From Cellulomonas_A sp047229345 (lineage in GTDB: Bacteria > Actinomycetota > Actinomycetes > Actinomycetales > Cellulomonadaceae), in NCBI RefSeq assembly GCF_047229345.1, contig NZ_JBFTER010000141.1, forward strand, positions 1 through 11,100: a stretch of 11,100 nucleotides of DNA, in the 5' to 3' direction. Below the pieces are notes generated by a model. The model did no database searches. It was not told the DNA's origin and was given only the letters and a program-made list of their open reading frames with translations. Of the stretch, positions 1 to 6,136 are shown piece by piece; positions within the stretch are counted from its first letter, which is position 1; each line of letters begins with the position of its first letter. The translations under genes and the position numbers were made by a program.

Positions 1-324
1 CTCGACGACTGCGCGGCGCGCCTGCTCGCGACGCTCGGCCGCGACGGCGAGGCGGCGACGCGCGCGGCCGCCGCCGCGGAGGCGTTCGGCGTGGCCGGGC
101 ACGTGACGGACGCGTCGCACGCGTTCTGGCTCGCGGGCCGCCTGCACGCCGACGCGGGTGCCACGGACCTGGCCGTCGAGCACCTCGAGTCCGCGGTCGA
201 GGGCTTCGGCCTCGTGCGCGACCGGGACCTGCGCGCCCAGGCCGCGGCGCTGCTCATCGACGTCCTGCGCCGGGCCGGTCGCGACCGCGAGGCCGACGAC
301 GTCGCGCGGGCGCTCACCGACTGA
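1..324 (+). CDS. C-terminal part of a TPR-like helical-repeat protein (5' end outside window)
   Basis: An open frame enters at base 1 and ends at TGA 322-324, leaving 107 residues. The protein is rich in Ala, Arg, Asp and Leu, with amphipathic helices that repeat about every 34-40 residues (an AFWLAGRLH helix, a DLAVEHLESAVEGF helix and a LRAQAAALLIDVLRRAGR helix). This is the usual look of tetratricopeptide-type repeats. There is no signal peptide, membrane segment or catalytic motif in the visible part. An internal GTG at 91 could be taken as a start, but codon use and helical pattern run through from base 1, so I treat it as truncated by the window edge. The next gene follows after 17 bases. 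The precise family and role are unknown. A TPR scaffold or regulator C-terminus is an inference from periodicity only. Confidence 0.7.
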   Translation, partial: LDDCAARLLATLGRDGEAATRAAAAAEAFGVAGHVTDASHAFWLAGRLHADAGATDLAVEHLESAVEGFGLVRDRDLRAQAAALLIDVLRRAGRDREADDVARALTD

Positions 325-329
325 GCGGC

Positions 330-335
330 TACGGT
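330..335 (+). promoter_or_regulatory. Putative -10 hexamer (TACGGT) for a leaderless start at 342
   Basis: TACGGT fits TANNNT and is followed by exactly 6 bases (CGGGGC) before the ATG at 342. Transcription would then begin at or next to the start codon. There is no convincing -35, and the short G-run before the ATG is a poor Shine-Dalgarno. The same geometry occurs upstream of three other genes in the window. Confidence 0.5.
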
Positions 336-341
336 CGGGGC

Positions 342-1334
342 ATGCTCGTCGCCGCCGCGCTCGTCCCGGACACCGTGCTCCTCGTCCCCGGGGCGTCCGG
401 GCGGACGGACGTGCACGCCGACCTGCGCACCCACGCGCTCGCGGCGGTGCGCGCGGTGCTCGCGTGCGACCTCGGGCGCGTCGTCGTCGTCGCCCCCGGT
501 CGCGGGCTCGACGACGGTGGTCCCGTGCGCGTGACGCCCGGCCCCGTGCGCGCGTCGCTCGCCGCCGCCGGCATCCCGGACGGTGCGCTGCGGTGGCGCG
601 ACGCGGTCCGGACGCCGGAGTCCGGCGGACCCGTTGACGCCGGTGCGCCGGACACCGACGGTGCTGCCGCCGGTGCGCGGGACTCCGACGGTGCTGCCGC
701 CGGTGCGCGGAACTCCGAGCCCCTGGACGCCAGCGCCCCGGATCACGCGGCGCCCGCGCCCCCGGCCGTGGGGGTGTCCGCCTCGGTCGCCGTGCTGCTG
801 CTCCGCGAGGCCGGCTGGACTGGACCGGTGGACGTCGTCGAGACGGCCCCTGCGGCCCGCGGCGACGGGGCGTCCGCGTCCCGTCTAGCGGGGACCGGGC
901 GCGCCCTCGCGCCGGACGGCTCGCTCCGCACCGGCCTCGTGGTCGTCGGCTCCCTCAGCGCCCGGCACGGACCCGACGCCCCGCGCGCGGACGACGAGCG
1001 CGCACCCGCCTACGACGCCGCGGTGCTCGCCGACCTCGCCGACGCCGGACCGGCCGCGCTCGGGCGCCTCGCCGCGCTCGACCCGAGCCTCGCGGGCGAG
1101 CTCGACGTGACGGGCTGGGCCCCCTGGCAGGTGCTCCTCGGTGCGCTGCCCCCGGTCGGCACCGACGACGCGCCGGCCGAACGCCTCGTGACCGCGACCG
1201 TGCACGCGGCGGGAGCTCCGCTCGGGGCGCAGCACGTCGTCGCTGCCTGGGTCGTCGCGCCGGACGGGCTCGCCGGGGCCGGCTCCCCGGCGGGGACCAC
1301 CCGCCCCTCGCGCCCGGAGGACCCGCACGCATGA
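342..1334 (+). CDS. Class III extradiol dioxygenase subunit B-like protein, function unknown
   Basis: A protein of 330 residues. The N-terminus (MLVAAALVPDTVLLVPGASG), the later GSLSARHGPDAPRADDERAP stretch with AYDAAVLADL, and the LGAQHVVAAWVVA segment near the C-terminus resemble the extradiol-dioxygenase-B-like proteins that many actinobacteria encode just before miaA. In related proteins I expect a CPHPP-type motif near residue 8-12 whose His binds metal. Here the equivalent reads VPDTV, so the metal site may be lost and enzyme activity is doubtful. Residues about 95-140 are an Asp/Ala/Pro-rich low-complexity insert built partly from a 30-base tandem repeat (DGAAAGAR twice). The stop codon overlaps the miaA start as ATGA, so the two genes are probably cotranscribed and translationally coupled. 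No substrate is known. The family call rests on recalled motifs and gene order. Confidence 0.75.
   Translation: MLVAAALVPDTVLLVPGASGRTDVHADLRTHALAAVRAVLACDLGRVVVVAPGRGLDDGGPVRVTPGPVRASLAAAGIPDGALRWRDAVRTPESGGPVDAGAPDTDGAAAGARDSDGAAAGARNSEPLDASAPDHAAPAPPAVGVSASVAVLLLREAGWTGPVDVVETAPAARGDGASASRLAGTGRALAPDGSLRTGLVVVGSLSARHGPDAPRADDERAPAYDAAVLADLADAGPAALGRLAALDPSLAGELDVTGWAPWQVLLGALPPVGTDDAPAERLVTATVHAAGAPLGAQHVVAAWVVAPDGLAGAGSPAGTTRPSRPEDPHA
655..714 (+). repeat. 30-base in-frame tandem repeat, two copies, with decayed flanking copies
   Basis: Two adjacent units, 655-684 and 685-714, differ at one base (GACT versus AACT at the end). Both encode DGAAAGAR followed by D/N-S. Partly matching sequence on both sides (GACGCCGGTGCGCCGGACACC before, CTGGACGCCAGCGCCCCGGA after) suggests older, decayed copies. 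The unit is a multiple of three, so copy-number change keeps the reading frame. Confidence 0.9.
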
Positions 1335-2287
1335 CGCTCGTCGTGACCGTCGTCGGCCCCACGGCGACCGGGAAGTCCGATCTCGCCCTGGCGCTCGCGC
1401 ACGCGCTCGGCGGCGAGGTCGTCAACGCCGACGCCATGCAGCTCTACCGCGGCATGGACATCGGCACCGCGAAGCTCACCGTGCCCGAGCGCCAGGGCGT
1501 GCCGCACCACCAGCTCGACGTGCTCGAGCCGTCGCAGGACGCCTCGGTCGCCGACTACCAGGCGGGTGCGCGCGCCGACGTCACCGCGATCCACGCACGC
1601 GGGGCCCGCGCGATCGCGGTCGGCGGCTCGGGGCTCTACGTGCGCTCGCTGCTCGACCACATGGAGTTCCCCGGCACCGACCCGGAGGTCCGGGCGCGGC
1701 TCGAGGCCCGGGTCGAGGCGGAGGGCTCGCGCGCGCTGCACGCCGAGCTCGAGGCGCGGGACCCCGTCGCGGCGGCCGGCATCGGGCCGCGCAACGCCCG
1801 CCGGCTCGTGCGCGCGCTCGAGGTCATCGAGCTCACCGGGCGCCGCTACTCGGCCAGCCTCCCGCAGCACGTGTACGAGGTGCCTGCGGTGCAGCTCGGC
1901 CTCGACTGCGACCGCGGCGTGCTCGACGAGCGGATCGAGCAGCGGGTCGCGCGGATGTGGGAGCACGGGCTCGTCGACGAGGTGCGGGCGCTCGCGGAGC
2001 GCGGGATCGGGCGGACCGCGTCGCGCGCCGTGGGGTACGCCGAGGTGCTCGCGACGTTCCGGGGTGAGCTGACCGAGGACGACGCGCGCGCCGCGGTGGC
2101 CGCCGGGACCCGCCGGCTCGCCCGCAAGCAGATGGGCTGGTTCGGGCGCGACCCGCGCGTGCACTGGCTCGACGCGCAGAGCCCGGACCTCGTCGCGCGC
2201 GCGCTCGCGCTCGTCGCCCGCGCCGACGCGGGGACGCTCGGGCCCGCGACCGACGACCCCGCGCCCCGCCGTAGTCTGGGCTCATGA
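1331..2287 (+). CDS. miaA: tRNA dimethylallyltransferase MiaA
   Basis: Transfers the dimethylallyl group from DMAPP to N6 of adenosine 37 in tRNAs that read UNN codons; MiaB usually completes the hypermodification. The 318 residues match the family length. Visible motifs are the P-loop GPTATGKS (9-16), NADAMQLYRGMDIGTAK (32-48) around the catalytic Asp, GGSGLY (98-103), IGPRNARRLVRALEV (151-165), AVGYAEV (233-239) and the C-terminal TRRLARKQMGWF (260-271). The ATG overlaps the previous stop codon (ATGA), and a GGAGG at 1316-1320 lies 10 bases upstream. Its own stop overlaps the dapF ATG in the same way. Nothing appears truncated or unusual. Identification is secure. Confidence 0.97.
   Translation: MTLVVTVVGPTATGKSDLALALAHALGGEVVNADAMQLYRGMDIGTAKLTVPERQGVPHHQLDVLEPSQDASVADYQAGARADVTAIHARGARAIAVGGSGLYVRSLLDHMEFPGTDPEVRARLEARVEAEGSRALHAELEARDPVAAAGIGPRNARRLVRALEVIELTGRRYSASLPQHVYEVPAVQLGLDCDRGVLDERIEQRVARMWEHGLVDEVRALAERGIGRTASRAVGYAEVLATFRGELTEDDARAAVAAGTRRLARKQMGWFGRDPRVHWLDAQSPDLVARALALVARADAGTLGPATDDPAPRRSLGS
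2272..2277 (+). promoter_or_regulatory. Putative internal -10 hexamer (TAGTCT) for a leaderless dapF start
   Basis: TAGTCT lies within the last codons of miaA and is followed by exactly 6 bases (GGGCTC) before the dapF ATG at 2284. No Shine-Dalgarno sequence stands between them. dapF could therefore be transcribed on its own as well as by read-through from miaA. No clear -35 is visible. Confidence 0.5.
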
Positions 2288-3282
2288 CGAGCCCGGCGAC
2301 CTCCCGCGAGACCCTCACGGCGCCCGGGGCGGCGCAGCCCGCAGCGCCCGCCGCCCGTCGGCTCGCCGCCACGAAGGGCCACGGCACGCAGAACGACTTC
2401 GTCCTGCTGGACGACCGGGCCGGCGCCCTGGACCTGACCCCGGCTCTCGTGCGTGCGCTCGCCGACCGGCGTGCGGGCGTCGGCGGGGACGGCGTCATCC
2501 GCGTCGCGCCCAGCGCGTCGCTCCCCGAGGGCGCGGCCGTGCTCGCGGACGAGCCCGCCGCGCACTGGTTCATGGACTACCGCAACGGCGACGGCTCCGT
2601 CGCGGAGATGTGCGGCAACGGCGTGCGCGTGTTCGCCGCGTACCTCGCGCGGCTCGGCGCCTGGGACCCCGCGGCCGGGGAGCTCGCGCTCGGCACCAGG
2701 GCCGGGGTGCGGCGGGTGCGGCGCGTGGACGCACCCGACGGCGGCGCCCCGTGGTACGCGGTCGACATGGGGCCGTGGGCGCTGCCCGGGGGACCCGAGG
2801 CCGCCGCCGCCGGACAGGACGCCGAGGTGCTCGTCGCGGGCGTGGACGTCGCCCGTCCGGCGCTCAGCGTGGACGTCGGCAACCCGCACACCGTCCTGGC
2901 GCTCGCGGACGACGCCGAGCTCGCGAGCGCGGACCTCACGCGTCCGCCCACCGTGACGCCGGTCCCGCCGCACGGCACGAACGTCGAGCTCGTGGTGCCG
3001 CTCGGGGAGGACACGGCACCCGACGGCACGCTCGTCGGGCGCGTCCGGATGCGCGTGCACGAGCGCGGGGTCGGCGAGACCCGCTCGTGCGGCACGGGGG
3101 CGTGCGCCGCGGCGCTCGCGGTGCGCGCCTGGGCCGGTCCGCAGGCCCCCGACGTGTGGGTCGTGGACGTCCCGGGCGGCAGCGTCCGCGTGCGCGTCCT
3201 GCCCGACGGGCACGTCGAGCTCGCCGGCCCCGCCGTGCTCGTCGCCGAGGTCGACGTCGACCTGGCCGCGCTCGTCGCCTGA
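2284..3282 (+). CDS. dapF: Diaminopimelate epimerase DapF
   Basis: Interconverts LL- and meso-diaminopimelate, the last step before lysine and the source of meso-DAP; it acts in the cytoplasm and needs no cofactor. Both active-site cysteines are present, C110 in MCGNGVR (109-115) and C269 in RSCGTGACA (267-275). The substrate-loop motifs GTQNDF (34-39), GNPHTV (199-204) and GTNVE (231-235) are also present. At 332 residues it is longer than the usual 270-290, because of an Ala/Pro-rich N-terminal tail of about 25 residues and acidic linkers. The start at 2284 is supported by the ATGA overlap with miaA and by a TAGTCT hexamer 6 bases upstream. A later start is possible, because the conserved domain begins only near residue 26. 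Confidence 0.96.
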   Translation: MTSPATSRETLTAPGAAQPAAPAARRLAATKGHGTQNDFVLLDDRAGALDLTPALVRALADRRAGVGGDGVIRVAPSASLPEGAAVLADEPAAHWFMDYRNGDGSVAEMCGNGVRVFAAYLARLGAWDPAAGELALGTRAGVRRVRRVDAPDGGAPWYAVDMGPWALPGGPEAAAAGQDAEVLVAGVDVARPALSVDVGNPHTVLALADDAELASADLTRPPTVTPVPPHGTNVELVVPLGEDTAPDGTLVGRVRMRVHERGVGETRSCGTGACAAALAVRAWAGPQAPDVWVVDVPGGSVRVRVLPDGHVELAGPAVLVAEVDVDLAALVA

Positions 3283-3348
3283 CCGGTGCGCGGCTCCCGG
3301 CGGGAGAGCACGGGGAACAGCGACCCGCCCGGGCCCGTTGAGCCCGGC

Positions 3349-3687
3349 GTGGACCTCACGACACCGCCGCCCGCGGCGCACCCCGCCGTCGCGGAGCTCG
3401 GGATCACGCCGGGCGCGACGGCGACGTTCCTGCAGCTCTCGAGCCGCTTCTGCCGCCCGTGCCGGGCCGCGCACCAGGTGCTGGAGCGCGTCGCGGCGAC
3501 GACGCCCGGGGTCGTCCACGTGGACGTCGACGTGACGGACCACCTGGCGCTCGGCGAGCGGCTCGACGTCCGGACCACGCCGACCGTCCTGGTGCTCGAC
3601 GGGGACGGCGTGGAGCGCGCCCGGGTCGTGGGCGCCCCGACGCTCGCTCAGGCGCGCGCCGCGGTCGCCGGCCTCAGCGTGCGCTGA
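3349..3687 (+). CDS. Thioredoxin-family protein with a CRPC active site
   Basis: A small thioredoxin-fold protein, 112 residues from the GTG at 3349. It has the redox motif FCRPC (34-38) and the cis-proline TTP (76-78) before the strand TVLVLDG, so thiol-disulfide exchange is likely. The usual Trp before the first Cys is Phe, and the Gly of CGPC is Arg, which should change redox potential or partner choice. No signal peptide or membrane anchor is seen, so it is probably cytoplasmic. The start is uncertain: a GTG at 3286, only 3 bases after the dapF stop, would add 21 poorly conserved residues, and neither start has a good ribosome site. It probably shares the dapF transcript. Its 3' end overlaps the convergent methyltransferase gene by 14 bases. 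Confidence 0.85.
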   Translation: MDLTTPPPAAHPAVAELGITPGATATFLQLSSRFCRPCRAAHQVLERVAATTPGVVHVDVDVTDHLALGERLDVRTTPTVLVLDGDGVERARVVGAPTLAQARAAVAGLSVR

Positions 3688-4285
3688 CCCGCAGGACGCG
3701 GAAGCCCTTCGCGCTCGCGACGCGCTCGACGTCGGCCGACGCGGCGAGGGTCTCGGCGACCCAGCGCTGGAGCGAGTCGGCCCCGAGGTTCTTCGACACC
3801 ACGAGGTGCGCCTGCGCGCCGGGGGACAGGCGGGGGAGCCAGCGCAGCAGCAGCGCGTGCAGCTCGGCCTTGCCGACCCGGATCGGCGGGTTCGACCAGA
3901 GCGCCGCGAACGTCACGTCGTCGGGCACCTCGTCGGGCGTCACCGCGACGACGTTCGCGCAGCCGAGCCGCTCGGCGTTGCGCCGCACGAGGTCGAGCGC
4001 GCGCTCGTTGACGTCGACCGCCCACACCCGCGCCCCGGGCGACGCGAGCGCGAGGGACAGCGCGACGGGCCCCCACCCGCAGCCGAGGTCGAGCAGCTCC
4101 CCGGCCGGCGGCGGTGCGGGCACCGAGCGCAGCAGCACCTCGGTGCCGAGGTCCACGTGGTCGGGCGAGAACACCCCGCCCGCGGTCTCCACGTCGACGT
4201 CCTGCCCGCCGAGCGTGACGGTGCGCACGCGGCGCTCGTCCGGCGACGCGGGCCGGGCCGTGAAGTAGTGGTCGTTCCCGCTCAC
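3674..4285 (-). CDS. RsmC-type class I SAM-dependent methyltransferase
   Basis: A 203-residue Rossmann-fold methyltransferase of the RsmC/YbxB-like group, which includes 16S rRNA guanine-N2 methyltransferases. The order of elements fits. HYFTARPAS is at the N-terminus, then GGVFSPDHVDLGTEVLL (36-52), the SAM-binding motif DLGCGWG (66-72), the acidic ribose ligand in VDVNERAL (90-97) and the catalytic SNPPIRVGK (131-139). The length matches the short single-domain Gram-positive form rather than the two-domain E. coli RsmC. rRNA is the expected substrate, but the exact nucleotide cannot be told from sequence. The GTG start at 4285 has a TAGGGT hexamer exactly 6 bases upstream and no Shine-Dalgarno, which suggests a leaderless mRNA. 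It is divergent from hflX and overlaps the thioredoxin-like gene tail to tail. Confidence 0.9.
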   Translation of the reverse strand: MSGNDHYFTARPASPDERRVRTVTLGGQDVDVETAGGVFSPDHVDLGTEVLLRSVPAPPPAGELLDLGCGWGPVALSLALASPGARVWAVDVNERALDLVRRNAERLGCANVVAVTPDEVPDDVTFAALWSNPPIRVGKAELHALLLRWLPRLSPGAQAHLVVSKNLGADSLQRWVAETLAASADVERVASAKGFRVLRVSAR

Positions 4286-4291
4286 GGCGCG

Positions 4292-4297
4292 ACCCTA
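4292..4297 (-). promoter_or_regulatory. Putative -10 hexamer (TAGGGT) for the methyltransferase gene
   Basis: Read on the minus strand, TAGGGT is followed by 6 bases (CGCGCC) and then the GTG start codon. No -35 is evident. This fits a leaderless promoter. The rest of the 108-base gap to hflX holds no promoter that I can assign to hflX with confidence. Confidence 0.55.
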
Positions 4298-4393
4298 TCC
4301 GCCTGCAGCGAATATCCGTCGCGGGGCGGGGAACCGCGTGACACCCTGGAACGAGCACGAGAGACCGACGAGACCACGGACGAGAGGCACCGC

Positions 4394-5926
4394 GTGAGCG
4401 ACCCGCAGCACCCCCAGACGCGTGAGGAGACGGCCGACGCCGCCGTGGACCGCCGCAGCGCGCAGGAGGTCGCGGACGACGTCGTGGCACGCGTGCTCGC
4501 CCGCGCCGGCACGGCCCTGCACGAGGGCGGCACGGTCCACTCGTCCTTCGACGGCGACCAGCTCGACCTCGAGGAGCGCACGTCGCTGCGCCGCGTGGCC
4601 GGCCTGTCGACCGAGCTCGAGGACGTCACCGAGGTCGAGTACCGCCAGCTGCGGCTCGAGCGTGTCGTGCTCGTGGGGCTGTGGGGCTCCGGCACGGCCG
4701 AGCAGGCGGAGCTCTCGTTGCGCGAGCTCGCGGCGCTCGCCGAGACCGCCGGCTCGCAGGTCCTCGACGGCATGCTCCAGCGCCGCCGGACCCCGGACCC
4801 CAGCACGTTCCTCGGCTCGGGCAAGGCCGCCGAGCTCGCGGGCGTCGTCGCGGCGGTCGGTGCGGACACGGTGATCGTGGACGCCGACCTCGCACCCTCC
4901 CAGCGCCGCGCGCTCGAGGACGTCGTGCGGGTCAAGGTCATCGACCGGACCGCGCTGATCCTCGACATCTTCGCCCAGCACGCCAAGTCCCGTGAGGGCA
5001 AGGCGCAGGTCGAGCTCGCGCAGCTCGAGTACCTGCTCCCGCGCCTGCGCGGCTGGGGCGAGTCGATGTCGCGGCAGGCCGGTGGACAGGTCGGCGGCGC
5101 CGGCGCGGGCATGGGCTCGCGCGGTCCCGGTGAGACGAAGATCGAGCTCGACCGCCGGCGCATCCGCGACCGCATGGCGAAGCTGCGGCGGGAGATCGCC
5201 GCGATGGAGCCCGCCCGGCAGACCAAGCGCGCCTCCCGCAAGAAGCACGGCATCCCGTCGGTCGCCATCGCGGGGTACACCAACGCGGGCAAGTCGTCGC
5301 TGCTCAACCGGCTCACCGGCGCGGGCGTGCTCGTCGAGAACGCGCTGTTCGCGACGCTCGACCCGACGGTGCGGCGTGCCGAGGCCGCCGACGGGCGCGT
5401 GTACACGCTCACGGACACCGTCGGCTTCGTGCGGGACCTGCCGCACCAGCTCGTCGAGGCGTTCCGGTCGACGCTCGAGGAGGTCGCGGACGCGGACCTC
5501 GTGCTGCACGTCGTCGACGCGTCGCACCCGGACCCCGAGAGCCAGATCGCGGCGGTGCGCCACGTGTTCGCCGACATCCCGGGCGCGATGGACGTGCCCG
5601 AGGTGATCGTGCTCAACAAGGCGGACCTCGCGGAGCCCGAGGCGCTCGCCCGCCTGCGCTCGCGCGAGCCGGGGTCGATCGTCGTCTCGGCGCGCACCGG
5701 CGAGGGCGTCGAGGCGCTGCAGGCGCTCATCGCGGACCAGCTGCCGCGCCCGAGCGTGACCGTCGACGTCGTGATCCCGTACGACCGCGGGGACCTCGTG
5801 CACCGCGTGCACCTGCACGGCGAGATCGACTCCGAGGAGCACACCGAGGCCGGGACCGCCCTGCGCGCGCGCGTCGACGAGACGCTCGCCTCGGAGCTGT
5901 CGGCCGCGGCGGTCCGCTCGGCGTGA
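4394..5926 (+). CDS. hflX: GTPase HflX
   Basis: A ribosome-associated GTPase that in other bacteria binds the 50S subunit and splits stalled or heat-damaged ribosomes. The 510 residues contain an N-terminal HflX domain (about 85-270) with the typical Gly-rich segment GWGESMSRQ onward (220-247), then the G domain. Its motifs are G1 GYTNAGKS (294-301), switch I FATLDPT (319-325), G3 DTVGF (341-345), G4 NKAD (408-411) and G5 SARTG (432-436). The frame is open far upstream. I chose GTG 4394 because GAGAGG (4382-4387) lies 6 bases before it and because upstream sequence overlaps the methyltransferase on the other strand. The first 80 residues are acidic and variable, as in other actinobacterial HflX. 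The gene appears to be transcribed alone. Confidence 0.95.
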   Translation: MSDPQHPQTREETADAAVDRRSAQEVADDVVARVLARAGTALHEGGTVHSSFDGDQLDLEERTSLRRVAGLSTELEDVTEVEYRQLRLERVVLVGLWGSGTAEQAELSLRELAALAETAGSQVLDGMLQRRRTPDPSTFLGSGKAAELAGVVAAVGADTVIVDADLAPSQRRALEDVVRVKVIDRTALILDIFAQHAKSREGKAQVELAQLEYLLPRLRGWGESMSRQAGGQVGGAGAGMGSRGPGETKIELDRRRIRDRMAKLRREIAAMEPARQTKRASRKKHGIPSVAIAGYTNAGKSSLLNRLTGAGVLVENALFATLDPTVRRAEAADGRVYTLTDTVGFVRDLPHQLVEAFRSTLEEVADADLVLHVVDASHPDPESQIAAVRHVFADIPGAMDVPEVIVLNKADLAEPEALARLRSREPGSIVVSARTGEGVEALQALIADQLPRPSVTVDVVIPYDRGDLVHRVHLHGEIDSEEHTEAGTALRARVDETLASELSAAAVRSA

Positions 5927-5932
5927 CCCGGG

Positions 5933-5958
5933 CGCCGTCGTCCGGAGGGGCGACGGCG
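5933..5958 (+). terminator. Candidate hairpin terminator after hflX
   Basis: Seven bases after the hflX stop, CGCCGTCG (5933-5940) pairs perfectly with CGACGGCG (5951-5958) around a 10-base loop. A second, bulged hairpin follows directly: CGGCCG plus AGCCG pairing with CGGCT plus CGGCCG at 5957-5989. No T-run follows either, which is common in GC-rich actinobacteria, so termination strength is uncertain. Confidence 0.5.
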
Positions 5959-6057
5959 GCCGGGCAGCCGCTCGGTGACGGCTCGGCCGACCCGGGGCGA
6001 CGCGACGCCGGCGCCCACCGCGCGGCGGCCGGGCGTGTCCGCCCCCGACGACCGGGC

Positions 6058-6081
6058 CTGTCAGCCCTCCGACGGTAGGAG
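6058..6081 (+). promoter_or_regulatory. Degenerate upstream copy of the helicase promoter
   Basis: CTGTCAGCC (6058-6066), a 9-base spacer and TAGGAG (6076-6081), followed by CTGTC at 6082, resemble the functional-looking element 50 bases downstream. The spacer is one base too long and the hexamer lacks the final T, so it probably has weak or no activity. Confidence 0.35.
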
Positions 6082-6100
6082 CTGTCCGACCTGTCTCGGG

Positions 6101-6122
6101 GCGGGGGCTGTCAGGCCCCCGC
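6101..6122. other. Perfect 8-bp inverted repeat enclosing the PafBC-type box
   Basis: GCGGGGGC (6101-6108) and GCCCCCGC (6115-6122) are perfect complements around the 6-base loop TGTCAG. The loop is the core of the presumed -26 element of the helicase promoter. It could be a protein-binding dyad, a cruciform or a weak upstream terminator, or chance in GC-rich DNA. Confidence 0.6.
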
Positions 6123-6130
6123 ACTAGGCT
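6108..6130 (+). promoter_or_regulatory. PafBC-type (RecA-independent) DNA-damage promoter for the helicase
   Basis: CTGTCAGGC (6108-6116), exactly 8 bases, then TAGGCT (6125-6130) match the RecA-NDp promoter described in mycobacteria (TTGTCRGTG-N8-TANNNT), which is activated by PafBC after DNA damage. The core TGTCRG, the spacing and the -10 fit; the outer bases differ. The GTG start at 6137 follows 6 bases after the hexamer, so the mRNA would be leaderless. There is no conventional -35. The family consensus is from memory; the match itself is seen in the sequence. Confidence 0.7.
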
Positions 6131-6136
6131 GTCGCG

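Noticed and set aside
3311..3348. CGGGC...GCCCG inverted repeat near 3330-3346 as terminator or operator before the thioredoxin-like gene
   Set aside because: The stem is only about five pairs, which is expected by chance at this GC content.
4296..4318. Direct repeat TATCCG at 4296-4301 and 4313-4318 as an operator or hflX promoter
   Set aside because: Only six bases are repeated, the first copy overlaps the methyltransferase -10, and no -35/-10 pair for hflX emerges. Too little to call.
3806..4393. Upstream open extension of the hflX frame
   Set aside because: It overlaps the well-supported methyltransferase on the opposite strand and reads as Arg/Pro-rich shadow sequence; GTG 4394 has a good ribosome site.
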